NCBI GenBank assembly: GCA_028274465.1
Contig: CM051455.1
Coordinates: 53,648,738-53,712,737 of the forward strand
Origin: Plantago ovata
Taxonomy: Eukaryota; Streptophyta; Magnoliopsida; Lamiales; Plantaginaceae
DNA length: 64,000 bases
Direction of reading: 5' to 3'
In this document: piece by piece, positions 1-11,842 of the stretch
Position numbering within the stretch: the first letter of the stretch is position 1
Layout of the letters: every line of letters begins with the position of its first letter
Notes under the pieces: model-generated
Databases searched by the model: none
Seen by the model: the letters and a program-made list of their open reading frames with translations, nothing else
Told to the model about the DNA's origin: nothing
Position numbers and translations under genes: made by a program

Positions 1-829
1 AATGAGTACAATCTTTTATTTCTTCAAGATTGTGGGTTCAACTAATTACTCCCTATCGATAATGTTTCCATTTTTACTTTGACCGGTCAACTATGTTCGA
101 TTTTGACTATAAATTACTTTTAAACTGTTAGAATACTTGCAACACACGTACGTGTGTTGTTACATGTCATTTACGCGTGGTACTGCATGGTATTCTTGTA
201 AATTTTTGTGATTTATTTTATTGAGCTTTGTCTAATTGTCTTTATATTGCAATTACGTATGGAGCATCATGAAATCAATCATGGGGTATGAGTATATTGG
301 AATTTTGAACATCAATTGGGAGTACAGAGGTATCATGCAATTTTATGTGAGTTTCTTCATTTTAGAAAATAAATTATAAATATATTACACTTTTTATCAT
401 TAAAACAAGTATTAGTGCGCATTACCAACATTACGTACTCTAAAGTCTAAACCACGTTCGCCAAATCAAATTTAGTATAGGGTTCTGATCCTATGCATCT
501 TCAGACCAACTTATATAGACATGCCAAGCCACTCGAATTTATCGGCAATATAATTCCTCCATGATTTTCACCCTAAACCTTGTTCTTTAAGTGATCCAAT
601 TGTGAATGTACAACTCCAGCCGTCACCTTAAGCTCACAAACTACAAGCTAGGGGATACTGACCTCATTTATATAAGAAAGTGCATGAGAAACTCAGATGG
701 TTAAGTTAAATTAGCTTAAGGTGATTGAGGAGATATGTTACGTTGTTTCATAAGAATGCAAACAAAGACGAGCTATTTCAATGAGACATTTTCATGCATT
801 AAAGAAATAAATTAATTAGTTACAATAAC
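1..829. other. Intergenic, no gene seen
   Basis: AT-rich DNA without a convincing coding frame. From about 47 a TA followed by CTCCCTATCGATAATG resembles the terminus of a small MITE, and a related end in opposite orientation appears near 12410-12428, but no matching local partner was found, so no element is called. Confidence 0.4.
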
Positions 830-1360
830 CCTTCCTGGGTTTTTTGCCTCCAATCAGTGGTACCAGTTGTTGAACTGTATTAGTCCAGTGACCATTCATA
901 GGAGGAATAGCAAACAAACGCAGCAAAGAATTCCACATACCATCCAGGAGAGAACAATTGAAATGCAGATGGTCAATTGTTTCATTAGCATCTCCACATA
1001 AGATACAAACTGGGTCAACATTAATTGTAGCAAGACGATTCCAGAGTGCTCTTAGATGCCTTGATGATCCATTCTATCTTATCCTGCCATTTAGTAGGAG
1101 TATGTCGAATCTTCATCCAGTTAGAACCTTGCCCTAGATTGCTTTAGTAACAGCATGCACAATCAAAGAGAATATGGTCTATATATTGATTCCTGCAGGG
1201 AGCAAAAACTACATAACACATCTAATCCAATACCAAACTTAAGCAGGCGACCTTTCGTGTACAGTCTTTTAATTACACCCCATCCACAAGGTAAAAAGTG
1301 CCCGCGGCCTCGCCAAATTCCCATAGAAAAGTTTTCTCCACTATGAAGCTCAATCAATCA
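830..1360 (-). pseudogene. LINE fragment(s), zf-RVT zinc-binding region
   Basis: Read on the minus strand, two stretches resemble the reverse-transcriptase zinc-binding domain (zf-RVT) found at the C-terminus of plant L1-type polyproteins. About 1357-1163 gives WGVIKRLYTKGRLLKFGI followed by D..CSFC, and about 1060-830 gives RLATINVDPVCILCG followed by ETIDHLHFNC and a W..LL segment. The CxxC...H...C spacing suits this domain. Frames change between the two pieces and no reverse transcriptase core is present. This is decayed debris, possibly two copies in tandem. Confidence 0.6.
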
Positions 1361-1955
1361 GAAAAACAGAAAGATAATTCCATACCGTGCACACAATGAA
1401 GGTGATAAGAAAGAAAGCTGACCACTTCAGCTCAATCTATTTAGGGATCAAAATGAAATTAACCGCAACTAAACGAATCGTCAGTTGGAAATTCAGCGAT
1501 TCATTTTTGGGAAACCAATTTGACCTTGCTTCCAGGTTATCCGATACTCTGAGCCAAATTAGCTAAATCAAAGATATGCGAGAGCCACTATGAATTTTAT
1601 CATCTGAGATTGGCTCAAGAGCCAAAATAAATAAGAATGATCAGTTAATATTCAACTTATGGTACTTTTGGGTTTATGAGATGCTAGACTAGTATATTAC
1701 ACCACCAAACATATACATGTGGGTTCCACTATATCATGTGTATTGATGGTGTAATAGACTAAGTCTAGCATGAAATATGCAAATCACCATTACTGAATCA
1801 CTTATCTCACTTTTCAAATTGGCTAAGGTTAAAGATATGCTAGACCTTGATTAATGACTTTTATTTTAAACGCCTGCAGAAAGCCATTTGTTATCTATTT
1901 GGAGCTGAAATCAACATCAAACAATTAAGAAAACAAATTAATTGAAGACGGTAGT
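1361..1955. other. Intergenic, no gene seen
   Basis: No coding frame. A near-palindrome at about 1682-1775 (ATGCTAGACTAGTATATTAC ... GTAATAGACTAAGTCTAGCAT) looks like a small foldback element, with no clear target duplication. Confidence 0.35.
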
Positions 1956-3463
1956 TGTTAGGAAACTTGTAATTTTGATGAGCAATTAAACCATGCTAAA
2001 TTAAGGAAAGTCCAGTAACTAGTACTCTTAAGGTCCATAGAAATTTTTATATTTAAGGACATTGTAAAAGAGGAACGTTTGCGAAAGACTTAGTGTAGGT
2101 ACTAGTTAGGTTCTTAAGCCTTGCTGATGATGTACTTTGTTTTTTACAAACAAACTATTGAAAACCTAGAACCGCTCAGAAAGTTGAAGATTCGAAGACT
2201 GAAGACTTAGAAGAATTCTGATAAAGGTATCTACAAAGGCACATGTTGCTTCAGAAAGTGAGAATTTCAGCAACAGCTCGCATAAGTGAAATCTATATGA
2301 CAGTGTAGGTTGTGCTTGCTGAAACCGAGACTAACCACTTGCTGACAACATATGTGACCTCCTTGCTGAAGAGTACTTGCATTTTGGCTCCAACGTTCAT
2401 ATTTAAATTTGATTCAAAAGAACATTAATGCAAAGTAGGCACGCGAAGAACATGAAGACAAGAAGACAAATGAAGAACGCTGCTGAAAGTACAAAAGCAA
2501 GATAGTGACATCTTAAGGTACAAAACCTTAGAATTTGAAATTCAAACGGCTCCCTTGAGACACTATAAATAGAGGTCATCAGGCAAGAGTAGAAGGTGTG
2601 TCAACAACGTGATCAAACTCTCACTTGTGCTTAAACACTCAAATCCTTCTCTACTCTCTACTGCCTATTGATCTGTTCCAAGACTTAAGTTGAAACAAAA
2701 GCTACTTGTGAAGAAGTAGAACATCACGCTAAGAAATTAGTTAAGTGTTCTTTCTTTGAAACAAGAACAAGTCTTGACACCAGAAACAATCAAGCTTGCT
2801 TACTGCAAAGCATTACAAGTTGTGTTTCTTTGGATAACTTGTTATAGCTGAAAAGTTATACTCAAGTCATCTCATCCCAACCTCCTAACTGATAACACAC
2901 CCTATTCAGGCGTGAAATTCAGGGGAATTAATCAAGCATAATGTTGCTGATTATAATCCCGAATTTGGTGGAGAACAAGGTTCAGTTCTCTAGTTTAGGA
3001 TGGAAACAGGAAGTGTGCTTGGTTTCTGAGAATCATTAGTGATAGAATTTATAAGGAACTCATATCTTATCATAGTGGATCCAGTCCTAGAAAGGACAAG
3101 CGGATTAGTTGAGAGATTACGCCACTCTCAGATACCACTATAAAAGTTTTGTGTGATTTTATTTTACTGCACTTCGTTTTCAGCAGTCGTTTATCATACT
3201 TTGTTACTCTTCTCACTTGCTGAAAACTAGCTTTCTTATTAAAAGCATTTTTTGTAAAAGACTTCCGCACTCTGTTTATAAGTATCAGCAACTCATTACT
3301 GAAAAAGTAATAAGCACTTGTTGAGAAAGTTAAGTACCAGCAAACTCATTACTGAAACGTAATAAGCACTTGCTGAGAAAGTTTTAAAAAGGCGAAACGT
3401 TTGAAAAGACTATTCACCCCCCCCCCCCTCTAGTCTTTTCTTGTTGTTTAAAGGGACCCAACA
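1956..3463 (+). mobile_element. Solo LTR of an LTR retrotransposon
   Basis: A 1508-bp fossil LTR bounded by TGTTAGG at the left and CCCAACA at the right, so the ends form a short inverted repeat with canonical TG...CA. It is flanked by a perfect 5-bp target duplication GTAGT (1951-1955 and 3464-3468). No second LTR, primer site or internal region adjoins it, so it is a solo LTR left by recombination. A TATA box (TATAAATAG) lies at about 2564. The C-rich tract followed by CTCTAGTC near the right end resembles LTR ends of SIRE-type Copia elements; that lineage is a guess. Confidence 0.85.
2564..2572 (+). promoter_or_regulatory. TATA box of the solo LTR
   Basis: TATAAATAG in the middle of the LTR, where the U3/R boundary of plant LTRs normally lies. 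It may still act as a promoter for flanking DNA on the plus strand; that is inference. Confidence 0.5.
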
Positions 3464-3683
3464 GTAGTGATGGAGGAGAAAACGTGAGGAAGCTTTTGGG
3501 AGCTATAGATATCAGAATAATATTTACTATTTAAAGTACGAAGTAAAATTCAAATAATAATGCACCAATTTAATTGAAACTCCTCTATTCAATTATGGCC
3601 ATTGATCTAAAGCACAAATCTTAGTGACAGAGCATTGTATCTTCATGAAAAGTAATAATGAAAATTGTCTTCCTACTTTCCTA

Positions 3684-3986
3684 CTCCCTCCGTCCACCAA
3701 GAAAGCTTCCTTATATTGATTTTGGTCAAGATTTTAGGGTTATATTATTATTTTATGAGGAATGAACAAAGAATTAATAATACTTGATAGTGGTTATTAT
3801 TTAAATCTAGACGGATAAAGTATGAATAAATAAATGGTAGTGGGTTGGTAAAGTTGTAAATATGAGTGTGTTATAGGGGTATTAATTAAGTTGATTATAT
3901 GGCCCATTTGCCAAAAATGAAACAAAGAGAAGCTTCATTTGGACTACAAAATAGGAAAGTGGAAAACATTGGACTGGACGGAGGAG
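3684..3986. mobile_element. Stowaway-like MITE
   Basis: About 303 bp with terminal inverted repeats CTCCCTCCGTCCA at the left and TGGACGGAGGAG at the right, flanked by TA on both sides (3682-3683 and 3987-3988). These are the hallmark ends and target of Tc1/mariner-related Stowaway MITEs. No coding capacity. It ends only 7 bp from the Helitron end at 3994. Confidence 0.8.
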
Positions 3987-4109
3987 TATAATACTAGTTA
4001 TAACCTGTCGAAATTCGACAGAGAATAGTAAATTTACAAATAATAAATGAAAATAAATTAAAGTGAACAATGACGTTCTTCATCTCATTTTTATTGAAAA
4101 TTTTTACGA

Positions 4110-5565
4110 AATAGTCCCATCAAATATGATAATAATTTTAAATTATGCAGAAAGAGATGTTAAACACAGTTAGTGTTCTAAATTATTGTAAAATAGACCC
4201 GTCAAACAATGTTAGTGTCATGAAAATTGCAAAATTGACCCGTCGAACACAATTATTGCTCTAATGTATTGCAAAATAGACCCACGAATGCAGTTAATGT
4301 TCTAAAGTATGCGGAATATCTGTCAAATGTAGTTTAAGTACTATTGCCAAATAGACAGTTCAAACGCAAGTGTTGTAAAGTATTGTGAATCGACCCGTCG
4401 AACGTATTAGTGTTCTAAAGTATTGTGCAACGGACTTGTAGAACACAATTTGGATTTAAAGTATCGTGAATAGACCCGCCGGCCACAGTTGGGTTATAAA
4501 GTATTGCGGAACATAGCCGCTGGCCGCATTTAGTGTTCTAAAGTTCTCAAGTATTAGAAAATAAAGCTGTGGAACGCAATAATGTTCTAAGTATTGCAAA
4601 TAGGCCCGTCAAACACATTAGTGTTTTAAAGTACTACATAATAGCCCGTTAACCACATTTAGTGGTCTAGAGTATTCTGGAATACCCATCAAATGCAGTT
4701 CAAGTTTTTGTCGAATAGACCCGTCAAACACAATTAATGTTCTAAAGTATTGCGGAATAGACACGTCGAACGCAATCAGTGTTCAAAAGTATTGTGGAAT
4801 GGTCCCGTCGACCACAGTTAGTGTTCTAAATTAAGTATTGTAAAATAGACCCGTCAAACGCAATTAGTGTTGTAAAGTATTGGAAAATAGACCCGTCAAC
4901 TGCAGTTAGTGGTCTAAAGTATTACAGAATAAACCAGTCAAATGCATTTCCTGTTTAAAAGTACTTCCGAATAGACCCTTCTATTGTAAGTAATGTTTTA
5001 AAGTATTATGAATAGATCCTTTGAACGTAGATAGTATTCTAAAGTATTGCGGAATAGACCTGTCAAACGTAATTAGTATTCTAAAGCATTGTGAATAGAC
5101 CCGTTGACTGCAGTTAGTGTTCTAACGTAGTGCAAAATAGATCGTCGAACACAATAGTATTCTAAAGTATTGCGAAATAGACCCGTCCATCACAGTTAGT
5201 GGTATGAAATTTTGAGTAATAAACCCGCCAAATACAGTTCGTGTTTCTAATTAGTATTATTGAATAGACCCTCCGAACATAATTATAGTGTTATAAAGCA
5301 TTGTGAATAGACCCCTCGAAAGCAGTTTGTGTTCTAACGTAATAAACCTAAAGCAATTAGTACTTTAAAGCATTGTGGAATAGACCCGTCGAACGCAGTT
5401 AGTGTTATAACGTATTGACGAAGAGACCAACCTAACGGAATTAGTATTCTAACCTATTGTGGAATTGACTCGTCGAACGCAATTAGTGTTCAAAAGTATT
5501 GCAAAATAAACCCGTTGAATGAGATTAATATTCTAAAGTAGTGTGAAATAGACACCGTAACATAT
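4110..5565. repeat. ~42-bp minisatellite array
   Basis: About 35 degenerate tandem copies of a unit reading roughly AATAGACCCGTCGAACGCAG then TTAGTGTTCTAAAGTATTGCGG. Copies differ by substitutions and small indels and the core words (GACCCGTC, GTTCTAAAGTATTG) recur throughout. It fills most of the minus-strand Helitron. It has no spacer structure and no coding frame. Confidence 0.9.
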
Positions 5566-5653
5566 GAAAAACGTTCGACCAATCAAAATGAACATAGAGT
5601 GAAGTTGAGCATGTCATGTGGTTGAAGGAGGAAGCATGAAAACTTCATCCTTT

Positions 5654-5753
<100 letters not shown>

Positions 5754-6438
5754 ATTTATTTTTGGGTTACTATTACATAATGACGTATAATGTTTTAAAT
5801 TTTTATATGGATGAAAATGTTTCAAAAATGTTGAAATTATGTCTTATACATAGAATGTATTACTTTTTTTTTTCTTTTATCTTAAAAGAAAGAAATAAAA
5901 ATGAGACTCCGAACTCCCTCTTCCCCATTCCGCCTCAATTCCAAATTCATGACATTATCTAGTGGCAGATTGTGATATTAAAAAAATATCAGATCTTGGA
6001 CCCAAAATTCTGTATTTTCCGTCTGAGCAACCCTAATAATAATAGAATAATTTTCTTATAGAGAAGTACAATATTCTGCTTTAATAGATATACAAATGTA
6101 TTAGTATAAGTTTTTTACAATGCTTGAGGTAATAATAAATAATATTAAAGTTATTGATAAAGAATCGTAAAAAAATAAAATATTTTGAAAAAAAAGGTGT
6201 GTGAAGAAAAATAACTGAGCGTTGTAATATATAAAATGATATGTTGAGTGCATAGATACAACAAATGTGAAAATATAATATTTTTTTTGGAGATAGTTGA
6301 ATATGAGTTGAATAGTACGAATTTGACACGTGTAAATATATAGAATAAGGACCAGTACAAATAGGATACATAGCGGAAGATTTTTTTCAAAATAACTCTT
6401 CTTTAATAAATATATATATATATATACACATAGATAGA

Positions 6439-7142
6439 TTTTTGCAGAATAATAGACTTCAAATTGTTATTCACACAATTTTTGTGAACTTATTTTTCTT
6501 GACGGAATATGACATGAGATAATAAAATATAAAAGAATGGACAATGTAGAATGTATTGGGACATAGATTGATGACACATGGCATCAATGAATTATAAGTC
6601 AATGAGAGAATGACCCATGGCTTAAGGAGGATTTTCAAAATAGTCTTATTTAATTATTTAATATATAGTTAGATTATGAGTTCTAATAATTACTTATTAA
6701 TCAACCAAGTTTATATTCTCCAAAAATATTAATGTTGAATCTAAGTTATAAGTTATTAGGCTTTTTTTTCTTTTTTACTTTTAATAATAGGTTCACCTTT
6801 ATAATAACTTTGAATCAAAATTATTCTATAATTCCATTTTTTAATTTTGTTTATTATTATTATATAGTTAGATTATGAGTTCTAATTAATTACTTATTAA
6901 TCAACCTAGTAGTCTACCAAAAAATATATAATCTAAGTTATTAGGCTTTATTTTTTCTTTTTTAATTTTAATAATTCGGTTCACCTTCATAATAATTTTG
7001 AATCAAGTATTCTATGATTTCATTTTAATTGACGTTTTCTCTCTGGCGATCGTTATCTCGATGGCTGTCGCCGTCTTGGTTGCCCTTCAGCGGCCGTGAC
7101 CGATCATCAATTTAGGTAAGGGGATTCAGGTAGGGCTGGTCC
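6439..7142. repeat. Diverged tandem duplication in intergenic DNA
   Basis: Two copies of a ~180-200 bp unit lie at about 6660-6845 and 6860-7025, each starting ATATAGTTAGATTATGAGTT and running through TTCTTTTTTA and GGTTCACCTT to a TTGAATCAA segment. Immediately upstream, read on the minus strand from about 6668, CTATATATTAAATAATTAAA and a downstream TATTTTGAAAATCCTCC resemble another Helitron 5' end. A slightly GC-richer stretch at 7030-7140 has no recognisable frame. No gene seen. Confidence 0.6.
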
Positions 7143-7376
7143 AGTGTGCAGAGCACGGCTACTCGTTCATCCCTTTCGCCTTCTCTACTTTGGAGAGCTC
7201 GACGAGGAAGACTTGGCTACTCTTTCGCGCCTCAAGCGCTTATCTGTTAGTCATTCAAATGATGTCAAGAGTGGTGTTTTTCTTTTTTCTTGACATAGTT
7301 TTGTATTCAGAAAGGGGTGGGAGCACAACTTGTCTCTCGACTCCCTTCCATTTTTGCGTGATTAATAAAAGTCTAG

Positions 7377-7378
<2 letters not shown>
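7143..7378 (+). mobile_element. 3' end of a non-LTR retrotransposon (copy C)
   Basis: Plus-strand fragment nearly the same as the last ~240 bp of the copy ending near 11842: it shares CGGCTACTCGTTCATCCC, TCAAGCGCTTATCTGTTAGT and the terminal GTGATTAATAAAAGTC. It keeps the C-terminal codons corresponding to the GELDEE..ATLSRLKRLS region, then the 3' UTR and a TTA tail. It is severely 5'-truncated, as is typical of target-primed reverse transcription. Confidence 0.8.

Positions 7379-7408
<30 letters not shown>
7379..7408. repeat. (TTA)n tail or target tract
   Basis: About ten TTA units directly after copy C. Copy A starts ~30 bp further on in the opposite orientation, so its own 3' end also faces this tract. 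Confidence 0.85.
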
Positions 7409-7410
<2 letters not shown>

Positions 7411-7439
7411 TTCTTTTTTTATTATAATTTTATTATTCA

Positions 7440-9735
7440 CACAAAATTGGAAGGGAGTCGGGAGACAAGCTGTGCACCCACCCCTTTCTGTATACAAAAG
7501 TTAAGTCTAGAAAAAAGGAAAACATCACTCCTAACATCATTGGAATGGCTAACACACAAGCGCTTAAGGCGCGGAAAAGTAGTCAGGGCCTCCTCATCAA
7601 GCTCCTAAAGGTGGAGAAGGCAAACGGGATGAAAGAGTAGTCGTGCTCTGCACACTTAGAAGAATACTTGCTCTTCTTCTTCTGAACGGCAGACTGCAAC
7701 GCAGCGCCAGGAACCTAAGAATCCAAACCCCCACCAGCAAAAGGGGAGACCCCGTAACATCCAAGCAGGCGTCCCGACCTTGGGACCAATTGTATAATAA
7801 CAAGTCTGTCGGGAGAAGGTCCCGTCCATCATCTGAGAGGAACCCCATAGGGGCCTCTTTTCGCACAGCCACTCCAACCCTTGAACAGATGTCAGCCAAG
7901 GTATCACGCACAAGGTTGTGCCGAAACTTCACCCCCACCTCACTAGAACAATGGACAGCGTGGTCACCCCACTGGTCCATCCGCCGCACACGACAACTCG
8001 AACAAAGGAACCATCGGGAACAAAGGGACTGCAAGGCGATAACATAACACAACACGGAACTGACGCGGGTTCATCCGCTGTCCCAACCCATCAATAGGAA
8101 TGGTGAGTAAGTAATCCTGCGCATGAGGTGCACGAACACAACTAAGAAGAGCCTGTTGCCGATGACTCAGCCCAAACCGAGACGTCAGATGTGCATCAAT
8201 GACACCGAAATAACTCTTCGCCAAAGACTTCATAACTGGGGGGCAGGAGAGCTAGATGTAACAAAGAGAACATCAACACCACAAAAGGTCGTGAAACTGT
8301 CAAGAGCAGACTGATAGGTAGGGCCAGAAGAAAAAACCCCGGACCTCAACAGAATCCTATCCTGCAAGGAGCTGGACTGCGAGCGAGAAGCGAGAAAAGC
8401 ATACTGACTGACATCCTCCGCACACAGGACCCCCAGACCTCCAAGTCTGATGGGAAGAGTGGCAAGCCGCCACTGCCAATCCCCGAAACCAGGCCCTGAA
8501 CCTGTAACGATCATCTCCAAAGAAGTACGCAAGGCCTGATCAAACTGGGCTAGAGCATCACCACAAGCCAACGGAGGGCAGGTCCTCAAAGCATAAGATA
8601 ACTTCGCCACCCCCGCACAATTGCGAAGAAGAAGAAGCTCACACTGGGGATCATCGAGCTTGCGGATAGCCTCCAACAAAGAGATGGTCTTGGAAACCCG
8701 GCGCGCAACTAAATCAAGGCAAAAACCAGAATCCGCACTAACAGAGCCCCCAAGGAGCTTGACACCCCGAAGCGGACGAGAGATAGAAGAAGGGAAAAGG
8801 ACAGCCACCCTTCCACGAGGGTCCTCCACTGGCCAAAAATGCTCAGTCTTATCGACATTCAGATGCAACCCACAAGCTGGTCCATCAACACGGATAATAT
8901 CGAGCGCCTTGGCAACCATAAGAGTATCACCAATGATAGTGCCGTCATCAAGATACCAAGCCTGTAGAGAAAGCTCACATGACTGATGAATAGCGTGGAC
9001 CAACGGATGCAAAACCAGCTAGAACAATAAAGGACCCAAAGGATCCCCTTGCTGAACCCCTGACAGGACCGAAGAACCGAGTCCCCATAATAAAGCCGAG
9101 TGGGCGAGAATAACAGAACTCAACCCAAGGTGAAATGGCCGGACACCTCAACCGAGTCTCCCGAAGAATGGCACTCCTGTCAACCAAGTTAAATGCATTC
9201 TTAAAATCCACAAAAGCATAGAGAACCCAACCTCGTCTCCTCTAGCCTGCACAAACCTGTTGACTGAATGGAGGACAGCCTCACACCCACCCGAGACCCC
9301 AACACCAAACTGAAAATCCTGTAAGTACGAGGTCACCAAGTTCCGAACAGAGGAAGAGGCCACCTTAGAACCAGCCTCCGCCATACAGTACCCACGGCAA
9401 TGGGTCGAACACCCCTCCAGGCTTAACGAGAGGAGTCAAGGGGCACTGGCAACAAACTCCCCAAGCAGGATCGGACACTTACCCAAAAGTAAAAGATTAA
9501 CGACCCCAGTGATAGACGCTAACAGGCCATCAGAAACAGCAGTAGCAGCACCCCCTAAAATATCCAACAAATGTTGGGCTCTAAGACCATCACGACCGCA
9601 GGAGGTACCTTTGGGGAAGCTCCGAATCCTATTCAACACAAGGTCCTTCGTACTGACAAAGCATCCTCCTCAAGCAAAGAAGGAGGTACAACCGGAGGTG
9701 GGGCGAATGGGTGCTTAGATTCCAACTCAGCCAAT
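7440..9735 (-). mobile_element. Non-LTR retrotransposon with RT and C-terminal nuclease-like domain (copy A)
   Basis: Minus-strand, 5'-truncated copy about 2.3 kb long. In translation order: a conserved RT N-flank (IRSFPKGTSCGRDGLRAQHL, ~9640), the palm (region around FGVGVSGGCEAVLHSVNRF, ~9300), the catalytic WYLDDGTIIGD (~8960), LHLNVDKTEHFW, thumb (LEAIRKLDDPQCELLLLRNC), then a zinc-knuckle-like C..C...DQWGDHAVHC (~7970). It finishes with RHNLVRDTLADIC ... LLPTDLLLYNW ... ACLDVTG (~7910-7740), which resembles the restriction-like endonuclease of R2/CRE/R4-type elements. At least five frame changes make it a pseudogene. It is the type often annotated in plants simply as a reverse transcriptase domain protein. 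The nuclease reading is inference from motif order and the R/P-x-D...DVT pattern. Confidence 0.8.
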
Positions 9736-11842
9736 GATCTGATAGCTTCTATCACTGGGGTTGTCAATCTTTTCTTTCGGTAAGTGCCCTAGTCAGCTTG
9801 GGGAATTTATTGCAAGTGCTCCTTTGACTCCGCTAGTTAAGCCAGGTGGAGGTATTCGACCCATTGCCATTGGTACTGTGTGGAGGAGGCTTGTCTCTAA
9901 GGTTGCCTCTTCCTCTGTTGGGAATTCGGTGACTTCCTACTTGCACGACTTTCAGTTTGGTGTTGGAGTGCCAGGGGGTTGTGAGGCAGTTCTTCATTCT
10001 GTCAGTAGATTTGTGGAGGCTAGAGGAGACGAGGTTGGAATCTCTATGCTTTTGGTGGATTTCAGGAATGCCTTTAACCTTGTTGACAGGAGTGCCATTC
10101 TTCAGGAGACTCGGTCGGTGTGTCCGGCCATTTCTCCATGGGTGGAGTTCTGTTATTCTCGACCCGCTCGGCTCTACTATGGTGATTCGGTTCTCTGGTC
10201 TTCGCAAGGGTTCAACAAGGGGATCCTTTGGGTCCTTATTGTTTTCTCTGGTTCTGCACCCACTAGTTCTTGCTATTCACCAGGCGTGTGAGCTCTCTCT
10301 TCAGGCGTGGTATCTGATGACGGCACTATTATTGGTGATACTCTTATGGTCGCCAAGGCGTTAGATATCATCCGTCTCGATGGGCCAGCTCGGGGGTTGC
10401 ACCTTAATATGGATAAGACAGAGCTTTTCTGGCCGGTTGAGGACCCTCGGGGGAAGGTGGGTGGTCTTTTCCCGGCTTCTATCTCTCGTCCGCTTCGAGG
10501 TGTCAAGCTTCTGGGGGGTGCTGTCAGTGGGGATTCTGGGTTCTGCAGTAGTCTTGTTGCGCGTCGGGTTTCCAAGACTGTCTCTCTCTTGGAGGCAATC
10601 CGCAGGCTTGATGATCCCCAGTGTGAGCTTCTCCTCCTTCGGAATTGTGCAGGGGTTGCGAAGTTGTCTTTTGCTCTGCGGACCTGCCCTACTGTGTCTC
10701 TAGGCGGTGCTCAGGTTCAGTTTGATCAGGCATTGCGTACTTCCTTGAGTCAATTGTTACAGGCTCGGGACCCGGCTTTGGAGATTGGCAGTGGCGGCTT
10801 GCCACTCTTCCCATCAGACTGGTGGCCTTGGAGTTTTTGAGTGCTGAGGACGTCAGTCAGTATGCCTTCCTCGCCTCCCGCTTGCAGTCTCGCTCTTTGC
10901 AGGATCGGATTCTGGCGAGATCTGGGATTGACTCGCTTGGCCCTGCCTTTCAGTCTGCTTTGGATGCTTTCTCGGCCTTTTGTGGTGTTGACCCTCTCTC
11001 TGGTACCACTAGCTCTCCTACCCCCCATTTCATGAAATCTTTGGCAAAGAGTTATTTTGTGTCATTGATGCTCGTGTGACGTCACGTTTGGTTTGTGTAG
11101 TCGACAGGAGGCTCTTCTTAGCTGTTTGCGTGCCCCTCATGCGCAGGACTTCCTTTTTACCATTCCCATTGATGGGTTAGGGCAGCATATGAACCCTCGT
11201 CAGTTTTAGGCTGTGTTATGTTATCGCCTAGCGGTCCCTTTGTTCTTGGAGGGCTCCCTATGCCCGAGTTGTCATGTGCGCCGATGGACCAGTGGGGTGA
11301 CCACGTTGTCCACTGTTCTAGCGAGGTGGGAGTGAAGTTCGGCACAATCTTGTGCGCGATACTTTGGTTGATATCTGCTCTAAGGTTGGTGTTGCGGTGC
11401 GGAAAGAGGTCCCTTTGGGGTTCCTATCTGATGATGGGCGGGATCTCCGACCAGCGGATCTGTTGTTGTACAATTGGTCTCAAGGAAAAGACGCTTGTTT
11501 GGATGTCACGGGTGTCTCTCCTTTTGCTGGTGGGGGTTTGGTTCCTTGGGTCCCTGGCGCTGCTTTGCACACTGCCGTTCAGAAGAAGAAAGAGGAAGTA
11601 TTCTTCGAAGTGTGCTGAGAACGGCTACTCGTTCATCCCTTTTGCCTTCTCTTCTTTTGGAGAGCTTGACGAGGAGGTCTTGGCCACACTTTCGCGCCTC
11701 AAGCGCTTATCTGTTAGTCACTCTAATGATGTTAGGAGTGGTGTTTTTCTTTTTTCTAGACTTAGCTTTTGTATCCAGAAAGGAGTGGGAGCACAGCTTG
11801 TCTCTCGACTTCCTTCCAATTTTGCGTGATTAATAAAAGTCT
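9736..11842 (+). mobile_element. Non-LTR retrotransposon with RT and C-terminal nuclease-like domain (copy B)
   Basis: Plus-strand copy lying head-to-head with copy A. It begins at the LIASITGVVNL block. The palm carries KPGGGIRPIAIGTVWRRLV and LLVDFRNAFNLVDRSAIL (~10050), the latter holding the first catalytic Asp. The YLDD region at ~10312 has lost one base relative to copy A, so the catalytic DD is out of frame. Downstream come LHLNMDKTELFWPVEDPRG, LLEAIRRLDDPQCELLLLRN, a zinc-knuckle-like segment ending MDQWGDHVVHC (~11300) and the nuclease-like VRDTLVDIC ... LRPADLLLYNW ... DACLDVTG (~11350-11515). The C-terminus reads GVGAQLVSRLPSNFA then stop (11829), followed by a short 3' UTR with AATAAA and a (TTA)n/poly-T tail. 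Several frame changes make it inactive. Confidence 0.82.

Noticed and set aside
4110-5565. Possible CRISPR-like array
   Set aside because: The repeats are contiguous and degenerate without unique spacers, and the genome is eukaryotic; it is a minisatellite. The same holds for 16385-18600 and 28000-28345.
6081-6390. Two overlapping minus-strand frames rich in Tyr/Ile/Phe
   Set aside because: AT-rich chance frames inside the Helitron 5' region, with no domain.
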